Assembly: GCA_015179025.1 (NCBI GenBank)
Contig: WHUX01000202.1
Coordinates: forward strand, 29,737-93,736
Direction of reading: 5' to 3'
Source: Terfezia claveryi
Lineage: Eukaryota; Ascomycota; Pezizomycetes; Pezizales; Pezizaceae
Length of the DNA stretch: 64,000 nt
This document shows, piece by piece, positions 23,309 to 32,688 of this stretch. The notes under the pieces were generated by a model. That model made no database searches and was not told where the DNA came from. It worked only from the letters and a program-made list of their open reading frames with translations. The stretch's first letter is position 1, and the number at the start of each line of letters is the position of its first letter. Both the position numbers and the translations under genes were made by a program.

Positions 23309-23670
23309 AAAGCAGGCGTCCCGACTGCTACCTTCAGAGCTCCGGTGAATGTCGTTCTCTATGTGAGTATGGATGGGCCAAAATCTTTGGTTCCCGCTGC
23401 TAATGCCAGGTTCCAACATCCCAATCTAATCGAGTCATCGATTGTGGGGCCCATTCAGTGGCCGATGTGCCCTATCATATTGTCCATATGGTTCGGTCAC
23501 CAGTAAAACCTCCCTTTTTATCAGCAAAACCCAGTGGGAAAAAGCCAATAGAAGGTAGGAAAGGTATGACCTCATGCCTTGACCTTGCAAGCGTAGGTAG
23601 TTGTGACGGCGTAGGCTATGGCGTAGATAATTGGCTATAAACGTGACTCTAAGGAGCGCACGCAATGGCC

Positions 23671-23700
23671 AAACTATACCACACTAGTGTGGTATAGTTT
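23671..23700. repeat. Perfect 30-bp palindrome in the chromovirus 3' UTR
   Basis: Each half is 15 bp (AAACTATACCACACT and its exact complement) with no spacer. It lies 69 bp past the pol stop and could form a cruciform or a strong RNA hairpin. Confidence 0.85.
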
Positions 23701-23768
23701 CGAGGGACAATATGTATTGTTGTGAGTTTGGTAGACAATAGTATAGACGTAGACAATGGATGGCTTTT

Positions 23769-26450
23769 TCAGCAAAATCGCGTATCTCTGGGTTTCCTTG
23801 GAAACTTGTCATGAAATGCTCTCACTTCATTCCTGCATGACATAGTATCCAAAGTTTGCCAGGTATCGTCTTCAGGGCTGTACCCCTGCCATCGGATTCG
23901 GTACAAGACCTTGCCTTTCCTGCGTACCGAATCTACAATTTCCTCGACACCATACTCAATGTCTTCATCTTCTTCCACATCCATGGCCTGTGGGTCTGCT
24001 CGGTCATGGAATGGCTTTAGCAGGGTGGTGTGTATAACCCTATGCAACCTGATACCCTTCGGTATGTCGAGTTCATATGCATGCGTTCCAACTCTCCGTA
24101 CCACCTTATATGGGCCAATCCATTTGGTCATAAGAGATCGGTTGTTGCCCGCTTTGATGGTAAGGTTGCGTCGGTCTACTAGCACCTGGTTGCCAGGCTC
24201 ATAAGTTCTAGCCTTTTCCATGGATAGTGAGCTTCTCCTATCGTTGATGTGCTTGAGGGTCTCATGGATTTGACTATGCACCGAGGTCATGCGGTCCAGC
24301 CATTCTTCAGCTGCAGGTGAACTGAGCTGATATTCCGTATTTAGATGAATAGCTCTAGGGTCAAATCCATAGAGAGATCTGAATGGTGAGTATCCATGTG
24401 TTGAGGTTGCGGTTGAGTTGTATGCAAACTCAGCTAAGGGTAGCCACCTTAACCAGCGATTTTGCCGGTCATGGCAGAAAATACGGAGGTATTGCTTTAG
24501 AGTCTGAATTGCTCGTTCCGACAAGCCATCCGTTTGGGGGTGGTGGGCTGTGGATAATCGGAGGTGGATGTCCAGCTTTTGGTTTAGTTGTCTGAACATT
24601 TCTGAGGCAAATTGAGGTCCACGGTCAGAGGTGATGTGCCTTGGCAAGCCATGGAGCTTCCAAATATCAGTGATATAAGCATTGGCTACATCCTCTGCTG
24701 TCCATGTTGTTTTTGCAGCTATATACCGCTGCATCTTGGTGAATCTGTCAGTTATTACCAAAATCGCATTAAAGCCCTCAGAATCTGGCAATTCACCCAC
24801 AAAATCCATCGCAATCTCTTCCCAAGGTCGGTTTCCTGTGGGCATCGGTACTAGCTTTGTTTGCCTTGAATGTCTATCTGATTTAGCCTTTTGACAAGGC
24901 AAACACCCTGCCACATAAGATGCCACATCTTCCTGCCAGTTTTCCCATACGAAATTCCGGCTAACAAGCTCTTCTGTGCGTGCTTTCCCCCAGTGCCCTG
25001 CAACCTTACTGTCATGACACTGTCTCAAAACCTCCAATTTGTGTTCCGGCGGTACCTCCAATAAGCCACTGTCTCGCCTAGGCCATCCTGATACGTCGAT
25101 GTTTTCTAGCGAGGGGTCCTCCACTTGGTGGCCTACCTCTTCTTCTAACAGTAGCTGGCCTTCTTTTAGCAGACGTTCTTCTGCACCTGACTTCTCTTCT
25201 CCTGCTCTTCGGCTAAGCGCATCTGGTTTGCCCATTTTGGGGCCCGGCCGATATGTAATCGTGAATCTGAATTCGGCGAGTTTCTGGTACCAGGTGGCTT
25301 GTCTAGAGTTGAGCTTTTGCTTGGTGTTGAAGTACTGCAGGCCTTGGTGGTCAGTGTAGATGTTGACTGGTATACCGACCAGCCAAGCTCGCCATTTGCG
25401 AAAACAGTCCACTATAGCAAAGAGTTCTTTATCGTGAATTGGCCAGTTTCTTTGGGTAGAATCCAGTGTTTTTGAGTGATAATCCACCGGATGTAGGGTT
25501 TTAACAGTTGATAGCTTATCGCCAGTATTGCGACCGTGATACTGGGATAGTACTCCAGCAATGGCCTGATTGCTGGCGTCCGTTTCCATGATGGTGTCAA
25601 GTGTGCGGTCGAACTGAGTAAGAATTGGTGCTGCCATGAACTCTGCTCGTAGGTCATCAAAGGCCTGCTGCTGTCTAGCCCCCCATGAAAATGGTATATC
25701 CTTGGTGAGTTCAGTTAAGGGCCTTGCTTTTGCACTGTATTGCGCAATAAAACGACGGTAATAATTAGCAAAACCCAAAAATGCTTGAACCTCCTTTTTC
25801 TTGGTTGGGGTTGGCCAGCTAGCCATAGTATCTAGCTTAGCTGGGTCCATTTTGACCTCTCGGCCATTGATGATATGACCTAGGAAGATGGTTTCGGGGA
25901 CATGGAATTCGGACTTCGGTAGGTTAACAGCTAAGCCATGATCCATACACTTCTGCAGTACTTTCTCTACAATTCGCTGATGTTCCGCCTCTGTTTGTCC
26001 TCCAAATATTAGAATATCATCCAAATACCAAATCACCCCTAAGAACGCAATTTCTTCAAAGATAGTATCCATCATTTCTTGGAAAGATGCAGGGGCATTG
26101 GTTAGGCCAAATGGTATAACGGTATACTCAAACAGCCCTTTTGTTGTTTTGAAGGCTGTCTTCCACTCCTCGCCAGCTGCAATGCGGATCAAGTTATAAC
26201 CATTTTTGAGGTCAAGCTTGGTTAGCCATTTGGCCCCCTTAGTTCTATCCAGCAAGTCGTTGATAAGAGGCAATGGGTATCTATTGGGTATCGTAATGCG
26301 GTTTATGCCTCTATAATCCACACACAAGCGGAGGGAACCGTCTTTTTTCCGCACGAATAATATTGGTGCTCCAGCAGCTGATCTCGATTTCCTTACTTTC
26401 CCCACTGGGATGTTTTCCTCTAAATACCGTTCTAAAGCAATCTCTTCCTC
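23769..26450 (-). CDS. pol: Chromovirus pol: RT-RNase H-integrase-chromodomain
   Basis: The frame starts right after the UAG at 26451-26453. Counting from the valine codon (GTG) at 26405 as residue 1: RT with YLDD at about 127-130; RNase H with METDAS at about 273-278 and HDKELFAIVD at about 324-333; integrase HHCC zinc finger (H464, H471, C501, C504), catalytic D534, D594 and E630 in DDx35E spacing; GPY/F motif near 764-766; chromodomain from about 817 to 865 with the RIRWQGYSPEDDTW core. All key residues are present and there are no internal stops over 878 codons. The fifteen codons between UAG and residue 1 read as normal RT N-terminal sequence, so there is no independent ATG at the front. 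It replicates and integrates the element; the chromodomain probably targets chromatin. Confidence 0.95.
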   Translation of the reverse strand, partial: EEEIALERYLEENIPVGKVRKSRSAAGAPILFVRKKDGSLRLCVDYRGINRITIPNRYPLPLINDLLDRTKGAKWLTKLDLKNGYNLIRIAAGEEWKTAFKTTKGLFEYTVIPFGLTNAPASFQEMMDTIFEEIAFLGVIWYLDDILIFGGQTEAEHQRIVEKVLQKCMDHGLAVNLPKSEFHVPETIFLGHIINGREVKMDPAKLDTMASWPTPTKKKEVQAFLGFANYYRRFIAQYSAKARPLTELTKDIPFSWGARQQQAFDDLRAEFMAAPILTQFDRTLDTIMETDASNQAIAGVLSQYHGRNTGDKLSTVKTLHPVDYHSKTLDSTQRNWPIHDKELFAIVDCFRKWRAWLVGIPVNIYTDHQGLQYFNTKQKLNSRQATWYQKLAEFRFTITYRPGPKMGKPDALSRRAGEEKSGAEERLLKEGQLLLEEEVGHQVEDPSLENIDVSGWPRRDSGLLEVPPEHKLEVLRQCHDSKVAGHWGKARTEELVSRNFVWENWQEDVASYVAGCLPCQKAKSDRHSRQTKLVPMPTGNRPWEEIAMDFVGELPDSEGFNAILVITDRFTKMQRYIAAKTTWTAEDVANAYITDIWKLHGLPRHITSDRGPQFASEMFRQLNQKLDIHLRLSTAHHPQTDGLSERAIQTLKQYLRIFCHDRQNRWLRWLPLAEFAYNSTATSTHGYSPFRSLYGFDPRAIHLNTEYQLSSPAAEEWLDRMTSVHSQIHETLKHINDRRSSLSMEKARTYEPGNQVLVDRRNLTIKAGNNRSLMTKWIGPYKVVRRVGTHAYELDIPKGIRLHRVIHTTLLKPFHDRADPQAMDVEEDEDIEYGVEEIVDSVRRKGKVLYRIRWQGYSPEDDTWQTLDTMSCRNEVRAFHDKFPRKPRDTRFC

Positions 26451-26453
26451 CTA
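26451..26453 (-). other. In-frame UAG between protease and RT
   Basis: The protease frame and the pol frame are the same. One UAG (context ATG ACC UAG GAG) interrupts a conserved KMT-EEEIAL junction. It is either a recent nonsense change or a readthrough stop. Confidence 0.9.
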
Positions 26454-27193
26454 GGTCATTTTGTAGATTGGGCCATTCGGTACTTTAGCCTTTGGGTCAT
26501 TGAGCGGAATAGAGTGATCCCAGGGTTTATGCTTTGGCAATCTAGAAGCTTGTTCTGCAGAGAATACCTGCGCGTATTGGGTATAGTGGCTAGTTGCGTC
26601 AATTATAAGCAGAATCTCGCTGTGATCTAGGGGTTCAGCCTCCAAGTCTAACGTCATGATGGTGGGTATGTTGTATATCTTGCAGGGTATTATATAGCTG
26701 GGTGTCGCCGCACTGGGTATTGTAGAGCTGGGTATTGCCGCGGTGGGTATCGTAGAGCTGGGTATTGCCGCGGTGGGTATCGTAGTACTTTCTCTTTTAT
26801 TCCAACATTCTAACCTTGACTCCGGGGTATTAATTACTAAATCATTTTCCTTCAACCAAGACAATCCCAAGATAACATCCCTTTTTCCAATATCCAATAC
26901 TTCTGCGTCCAATGAGAATTTGTGGCTTATACCGGGTATCGAGAAGGTAGTGTTTGCCACAAATTTACCACCTTTTAGCTTGGTTCCATCCCCTTGAGAC
27001 ACCAACACGTGGTTCTTTCTTTTCCAGACTCCTAGTCTTTTAGCAACTTTGGAGCCTACTATAGGCGCAGAAGCCCCGCAATCCACAATGGCTTCTGTTT
27101 CTAGCCCAGCAATTAATATCGGTACTGTAAGTAAAGGTTCGTGTCTTGGGGTTCGGCCTATCATCGTTTTGGTCGAACCCCTTAGTCTTTTCC
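26454..27193 (-). CDS. Chromovirus protease (frame -1 to gag)
   Basis: Aspartic protease domain with the active-site motif VDCGAS (D28 when counting from the ATG at 27164) and a later DVILGLSWLKEND block typical of retropepsins. The frame is open upstream of that ATG into the slippery site at 27188-27194, consistent with synthesis as a Gag-Pro fusion. The C-terminal half carries three 10-residue repeats (TIPTAAIPSS type), a 30-bp tandem repeat at about 26703-26790. Ends at the UAG described separately. Confidence 0.85.
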
Positions 27194-28309
27194 CGAATCT
27201 GAATCTCCTTCATCTTGTTGCTGATTTTCTTCGGATTTAAATTCAGGGTCAGAGTCTAGTTGAGTTATTCGTAGTATACCGGTGTCCGTCCTTGCCTTTT
27301 TTGCTGCGGGAGCAGAGACATCTAATGATTTGGGTGGGTTGCCAATGAATGGCTTGGGCGGGTTCGTTGGGGGTGGGGTTTGTCGGTAACGGATACTCTG
27401 GCAATCAGCAATTCTATGTCCAGTCTTACCACATTTGAGGCACTGGTTTTCTTTCTTCCTCTTATTGATGGTATCCGTAGTCACCTCTGATTGGTCTGAC
27501 GAACGTTGAGTTGACCGATCTATGCGGGATCGATCGGAATATGTCCGCTTTGTGGGCTGATTTTTTGAGTTTTGTTCAGCCTGGGCGATGTCCATTTGGA
27601 CTAATTTCTTCAACCATTTGGTTGGCTGGTCTCTGAGGTCCTCGTAATGAGTCATCTTCGATCGGAGCCGAGGCTTAATCCCCATAAGGATTATTCGAAT
27701 GAGAAGGGTTTGAGGTATCTCCGCATATGCATTCAACCGATCCATGGTGGCGAGATAATCTTGGACGGCTCCGGTCTGCTTAAGCTCATAGATCTGTCTG
27801 TGCGCATTATCAGCTTGGTAATGATCAGAAAAATGTGCTAAGAGCGCTTCTTTTGCTTCCTCCCATGTCTTCCACTTAGCCTCGTTCGGCTTCCACCATG
27901 AGAGCGCCGAACCCTTCATCGACATTCCCGCTATTACTATCTTATCCTCTTCTGCTTTTACTCTTCTCAGCTTGAAGTATCCTTCTAAGTGGAACAGAAA
28001 ATGTTCAAGTTCTGTCCGGTCTCCGAAGAATTTTTCTGGCGGGCGGATGTTGAAGGACACATTTTGACTGGATGGGGTGGGACTTTGCCGCCTGGTTGGA
28101 GGGTCAGGGGTTGGGTGGGCGGGAGTTCGCCGGTCTGTGGTTGCGCCTCTCTCTGGGATTCTTGGTGTTGCAGAACCCGATTCCAGAGTACTAACTCTGG
28201 CTTCCATTGCTTTGAGCTGAGCAATGAGTACTGAGTTGATCTGTGTGAGGGAGGCGATCGTATTTTGGGGCTCTGCTGAGCTCTCGTTGGCATGGTCAAT
28301 ACTCGACAT
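27182..28309 (-). CDS. gag: Chromovirus Gag, 375 aa
   Basis: The start is taken at 28309 (MSSIDHANE), because the open frame further upstream runs through the primer-binding region into the LTR. N-terminal coiled-coil-like stretch (QINSVLIAQLKAMEARV), a retrotransposon-gag capsid region (EHFLFHLEGYFKLRR to MTHYEDLRD) and one CCHC zinc knuckle (CLKCGKTGHRIADC). The C-terminus is acidic and ends DSDSGKD just after the slippery heptamer. Length is usual for chromovirus Gag. Confidence 0.92.
   Translation of the reverse strand: MSSIDHANESSAEPQNTIASLTQINSVLIAQLKAMEARVSTLESGSATPRIPERGATTDRRTPAHPTPDPPTRRQSPTPSSQNVSFNIRPPEKFFGDRTELEHFLFHLEGYFKLRRVKAEEDKIVIAGMSMKGSALSWWKPNEAKWKTWEEAKEALLAHFSDHYQADNAHRQIYELKQTGAVQDYLATMDRLNAYAEIPQTLLIRIILMGIKPRLRSKMTHYEDLRDQPTKWLKKLVQMDIAQAEQNSKNQPTKRTYSDRSRIDRSTQRSSDQSEVTTDTINKRKKENQCLKCGKTGHRIADCQSIRYRQTPPPTNPPKPFIGNPPKSLDVSAPAAKKARTDTGILRITQLDSDPEFKSEENQQQDEGDSDSGKD
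27188..27194 (-). promoter_or_regulatory. Slippery heptamer G GGA AAA for -1 frameshifting
   Basis: Sense-strand GGGAAAA is in the correct X XXY YYZ phase relative to gag, two codons before the gag stop. The protease lies in the -1 frame. Confidence 0.8.
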
Positions 28310-28364
28310 TTTTTCCGCTATCTTTTTAGGTATCGGTACGTCCAAGATTGAGGATGCCGGAGAA

Positions 28365-28375
28365 AAGCACTGTAA
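28365..28375 (-). other. Primer-binding region, possible self-priming
   Basis: Directly inside the 5' LTR the sense strand reads TTACAGTGCTT. Its ACAGTGCTT is complementary to AAGCACTGT in the LTR at 28541-28549, 43 nt downstream of the TATATAAG box. It does not match the usual initiator-tRNA-Met primer sequence. Confidence 0.5.
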
Positions 28376-29079
28376 TGTTAGGGGCGGACAGTCTAGTCCG
28401 GGCCAATTATGAGGTAAAGAGCTTAGCGAGCTTCTAGTGGCGTTTAGTGGAGCTAGCACAACAGGGACGGGTGTGCGAGGGTGACGAAAGTGTAGAGATC
28501 AAGGAGATATAGTGCTTAGGCTTTCGAAGAAGTATACAAGACAGTGCTTGGGTTCTGCCCTTTCTATCTAGGTAGCAGAGGCCCCTTATATAGACATCTC
28601 GGGGATCGTCCTACTCCCCCCCCACATGCCTCCGGCATGGCCTTCCTAAGCCTCGGAGACATGAATGCAAATCAATGACGAAGCAGCTTGGGAATCAATG
28701 ACGGAGCAGCTTGAAAATCAATGATTGCAAATCATTGATTGGAAATAAGGGAAACGGAGACATGCTTGCAAATCAACAACGTAGACATCAGCGGCTTGGA
28801 AATCAATGATTGGAAATCGAATATGCCTTGAACCGGTCCTCCGTAAGAAGCAGTTATCCCATAAGCCAATACGACCTAGCCCCAACCCTCTTGGTCATCG
28901 CTAGAACGGTGCACACACTTCCTTGTCCCGGCCAGTCTCTCTACTCAACCCATAGGTATGAGCTAGAGGGCCCATTGCTAGACCTGCTGTGGGTGATCAA
29001 TCCACGTCGTTGGCCTCAGCGGCTGTCGGCTTCGGTTTTCCGCCTCTGCGTAGACCACCCTCACGTGAGATTCATAACA
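28376..29079 (-). repeat. 5' LTR of chromovirus (promoter)
   Basis: 704 bp, visually identical to 22590-23293. A TATATAAG box on the sense strand lies at about 28585-28592, so U3 is the right-hand part (28593-29079). Repeated CAATGA(C/T)...AGCAGCTTG units lie within U3. Confidence 0.92.
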
Positions 29080-29084
29080 ATTCC
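29080..29084. repeat. Target-site duplication of chromovirus, ATTCC (right)
   Basis: Matches 22585-22589. Confidence 0.9.
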
Positions 29085-29186
29085 CTCCCAAGTTGAAGGC
29101 TATCTAAGACATACGGTAATCCTGCTTCAAAATATCCGACGTAGCGTATTCAAGATTACATATTTCCGAAAACAATATTCTAAGAA

Positions 29187-29891
29187 ATGGCCATCGCAAC
29201 CATAATGTTTCCCGAAGGCTGCACCCCCAAAAGCCATGCGAATGGCGGCGGCAATATGGCTAAACCTCAGAGTATCCTGCCTTCTGAAATGGAGGTCCAT
29301 ACTCCAAGGTGCTCCAGAGAACGCAGGTTGTTCGGGCAAACCGATACAATTCTTCTCCACCAGCCTCATAATCTCTCTGATCCCAAAGTTGAAGCCCCCT
29401 ATGGTGCCAAACCCTCCGGGACCCTGTTTCCCCCCAACACCAAAGACAATTCCCCTTTCGACGGGCACTCCTTCAACATCGAATACCTCACCTCCATCGA
29501 GTCCCGCTTCCTCCGCGACGGGTACTCCGTGTACATCGAGTACGCCAACTTGATTATCAAGTATGGGGCCCAAAAGGGCCTCGTATATGAAATCAAGAAG
29601 GGAGAAGAGATGAAGAAAGGTTTACTTCAGGCGGCGTGGGAGCACTATCGTGCTTGGGCGGAGAAGGTTAGGCTTATGAGGGAGAAGGTGAGGGGAGGTG
29701 AGATTTGGAAGGAAGGGGGTATGGAGGAGGCCTGGAATGTGGAACGGGAGATGGGTGAGTTATGCAGGCAGATGGCGCTGATTGATTGGCTCAGGGAGGC
29801 GCAGGAGTTGGGACATCCGGCGAGTCGGGTTTTTGGGGCGCCGATGGGAGAATTGTCAGAGGTCATGCCATTTGTAAACTGCTATTTGTGA
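29187..29891 (+). CDS. Hypothetical protein, 234 aa
   Basis: Single-exon frame with its ATG 103 bp right of the chromovirus target duplication. The second half is highly charged and helical (WEHYRAWAEKVRLMREKV, VEREMGELCRQMALIDWLRE), unlike a chance frame; the first 70 residues are less convincing and could include a wrong start. The overlapping minus-strand frame is Gly-rich with no helical character, so the plus frame is preferred. No domain recognised. The retroelement, pointing away, now supplies its immediate upstream sequence, so expression may be altered. Confidence 0.5.
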   Translation: MAIATIMFPEGCTPKSHANGGGNMAKPQSILPSEMEVHTPRCSRERRLFGQTDTILLHQPHNLSDPKVEAPYGAKPSGTLFPPNTKDNSPFDGHSFNIEYLTSIESRFLRDGYSVYIEYANLIIKYGAQKGLVYEIKKGEEMKKGLLQAAWEHYRAWAEKVRLMREKVRGGEIWKEGGMEEAWNVEREMGELCRQMALIDWLREAQELGHPASRVFGAPMGELSEVMPFVNCYL

Positions 29892-31324
29892 AAGAAATAG
29901 AATGTCCTAGGCGAATCATTTGGTTTAAATGTTTTTCTATCCCCCTTTCCCCCCCCCCACTCTTATTTTGCACATTATTTTCTAGTTTGGGGTGGTTTCC
30001 TGTATTGGGGAGGGGGGGGGGGGGGGAAGGTAAAATATAATTATTGAGGCATTACAACTGAAAAGATGTTTTCAAACCACTTGATTTATTAGTTCTATTT
30101 CTCTTTCCTTAAGCCTAGGAGCGTTATTGCAGACAGTAGATATTTTTTTTTTTTTACACCTACAAATGAAAGACTCGAGACGTTACGCACATGCCGACAG
30201 TTCAGTTACAGTTACGTACTTTGCTGAATAGTTTTTACTAAATTATCTGAATAATATCAAATGTACCTATTGTTTCACCCCCCCCAAAAAAAACCCCCAC
30301 TTTTCCTTCCCCTCGCGTCAATTGTATCTCTGCCTGCCCCTTCCCCTCCCCCAACAACCCACCAGTAACGTGTCTTGACCAGTGGTCGACCGACCGTCTT
30401 CACCCACTATCAGCACGGGGCCTTTAGTGTACAATAAAATATATCTATCCCCAGCATCTCTCTCTCAGGATTTCCCCAAGGTGGTGGATGTATATAGCAA
30501 CGTTACCCTGAAATGAATGGTAGGCAGTGCAACATATTGGCTGAACGTCTAAACGCCAGCAGTTCTTATCAGATTTGGATGGTCCTCTACTCACAACGGT
30601 CACACAAGTCCATAGAATTTGTAAACCACCCAGGAGCCCTGGATTATGGAGCTAATGGAGTTATCTTGTTATTGGCTATGCCCAATATTTTCATATCTAG
30701 GTGGGAGTAAACTCTGAACTATGCAATCAGGCAGGGTCTCAGTATATCCCATTGTCCATCCATATAGTGTAAAGTAAATAGATAAGCTTACGGCCTCAAT
30801 GGAGCATACAGTACTCATGATTTAAACCTGTATAATCTGGAGCAGGGGGGGTCGCAGATTTCTAGGAACATATCGACCAAAACAGCTCAGGGCAAGCACC
30901 TAGGGGCTCAGAAGAGTATATTCATTGAGGACATTCTATTTAGGGTCCCACATATAGCAATCAGTGAGAACTGGACAAGGTCGCTCCAGGCCCCCCACCC
31001 CTTTCAAACCGGCATAAACAATAGTACAGCACAATATAACTAAGCAAATATTAAGATTTCAATAGATGAGGTAAATTTATGTGAGAAAGGAACTCTGTGA
31101 GCCAATCTTCAGCTGGAGGGTTGAGAGAGTAGACACCTGTCGACTCGTAGGTCGTATTACGTAGAATAGGTAAATCCAGGCCGAAGTATATTAATAATAG
31201 CTTATATGAAGTGCCTACTATTTGGATTTCATGCTCTTAGTCTTGTAATTCTGTTAAAATATTAAACTCTTCACTTAGACTGTTTTGGGTAGACTTGCGC
31301 TTCGGACTTACTCAACACCCTCAC
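29892..31324. other. No supported gene; homopolymer tracts
   Basis: Contains a 15-G run at 30012-30026 and a long T run near 30143-30156. Otherwise AT-rich with no coding signal. Confidence 0.4.
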
Positions 31325-31696
31325 CCTCCTGCTTTGGGTGCATGCTCATATATTACCCATCATACCGCGAGGTATAAACTTGTTTCCATGGTTTTCACGC
31401 TATAAAAGAGGGCCAGGAAATGTACTCAGACTCTGCTCAATGGCATTGTTCCAACTTAATTATCCGCATCATGTATGTCCATAATTAGGCACATATCTGG
31501 ATACCCCCCTTGTAGTCTGGTTGGCCCCCTTGAATGAATTACCCAGGGCTCCTAGGCACTTCAAAAAGTATTCTCCAAAGTCGTGCGCTTCTTTTGAGCC
31601 CCCTAGTATCCAATTCCAATGATAACTTATTGAGTTATGCGCTACAGCCGTTTTGTTGCATATCCCGGTCGTGTTGCATAACCCCGTCACATGCTG
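31325..31696. repeat. Repeat W, copy 2 (MITE-free)
   Basis: Aligns with 16905-17784 minus the 528-bp MITE. It carries a 12-bp micro-insertion at 31513-31524 that copy 1 lacks. It is followed by TACCCAGCGATACCACTCGC, also found at the right edge of the Y/X locus at 43375-43410. Confidence 0.8.
31513..31524 (+). mobile_element. Micro-insertion of TAGTCTGG family, 12 bp
   Basis: TAGTCTGGTTGG flanked by perfect CCCCCTTG repeats (31505-31512, 31525-31532). The paralogous site at 17611-17618 has a single CCCCCTTG and no insert. Confidence 0.85.
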
Positions 31697-32141
31697 TATA
31701 CCCAGCGATACCACTCGCTCAGTAACCTTTCAATAACTTCCGGTCCCGATCTTTCAATCTAAGGCTGGATTCTAGGATTATCGGTAATGCTACGATGATA
31801 CAAGGTAACCCTCAGGACTCAACTTTACCTAAGTTCAGCCCGCTTCACGGTATGCATGTCGGAAGTGGCGCGAAGGGCGGAGACTCCCCGGCGCACTTAA
31901 TGGAATGCTGGTAGATTGCAGATGGGAAGGGGAGAAATGGGAAGAAGTAGAGGCGGATTAGGAATGGGGTGAGAATATATATTTGGAGCTTTTGAGGCCC
32001 AGACGCCGGAACTAATGTTTGGTGAGCCTTTTTCGTTTCAATATTTTCTTATTTTTCGAATGGAAACATGTCGTCTTGGGGCTTGGGGGTATCTACTCTT
32101 GTAGATAGATAAGGGGCAGCCAACGACCCGAGGGTTGGGAA
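31697..32141. other. No supported gene
   Basis: Nothing recognised apart from the Y/W edge sequence at its left. Confidence 0.4.
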
Positions 32142-32459
32142 GTAATAGTCATATTGGGAAATCGTAGTCATGGTATTGGGATATGTGCGAGAAACTCGTG
32201 CTTTTGGAGACTTATATATATATGTGCAAGAAGCTCGTGCTTTTAGAGACATATATATATATATGCGAGAAATGCCCGCGAATGCATGGATTTCTCGCAC
32301 ATATATATATAAGCCTCGAGCGCATGAGTTTCTCGCATATATATATATAAGTCTCCAAAAGCACGAGTTTCTCGCGCATATATATATAAGTCTCCAAAAG
32401 CACAAGCTTCTCGCACATATCCCAATACTACGACTACGATTTCCCAATATGACTATTAC
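32142..32459. mobile_element. Foldback element with tandem-repeat arms
   Basis: Left end GTAATAGTCATATTGGGAAA is the exact complement of the right end. Each arm contains two to three units of about 39 bp (GAGAAACTCGTGCTTTTGGA followed by a TATATATATG stretch) in opposite orientations. The whole 318 bp can fold on itself. No target duplication was identified, and the frames across it are repeat translations. Confidence 0.75.
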
Positions 32460-32688
32460 CAGACCAGGCATTGAATAGTACGGCACCCGCGGGCGAAAGG
32501 GAGCTGAGCCCCATTGATCACCGTCATGCCACTTCTCTTGTTATCCCTTATCTCATTGTCTTCGGAAAGTCTAAATTGTCGGCCTTAGCAGTCGGCCTTG
32601 GCAACTATGGTTTTCCTGTATATATACCTCCCTTCTCCGTGCATTTTCCCTTCGCTCTATATCCCAGCATATTACGGCAAGCATTAGA

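Larger units (their letters stand above)
22590..29079 (-). mobile_element. Complete Ty3-type chromovirus, 6490 bp
   Basis: Two 704-bp LTRs that look identical by eye (TGTTAG...TAACA on the plus strand) bound a minus-strand internal region. In order: primer-binding region, gag, protease, RT-RNase H-integrase-chromodomain, a 3' untranslated stretch and a G-rich polypurine tract. The flanking 5-bp duplication ATTCC and matching LTRs show a very recent insertion. Order PR-RT-RH-IN and the C-terminal chromodomain place it among chromoviruses. Protease and RT are separated by one in-frame UAG. Confidence 0.95.

Noticed and set aside
23024..23506. 160-codon plus-strand frame, repeated at 28810-29205
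   Set aside because: Lies in the chromovirus LTR, so it occurs twice and is antisense to the element.
28310..28459. 50-codon N-terminal extension of gag
   Set aside because: It crosses the primer-binding region into the LTR; the internal ATG at 28309 is the plausible start.
32170..32478. Overlapping 60-145-codon frames with YIYIYARE-type repeats
   Set aside because: Translations of the foldback element's TA-rich units in both orientations.
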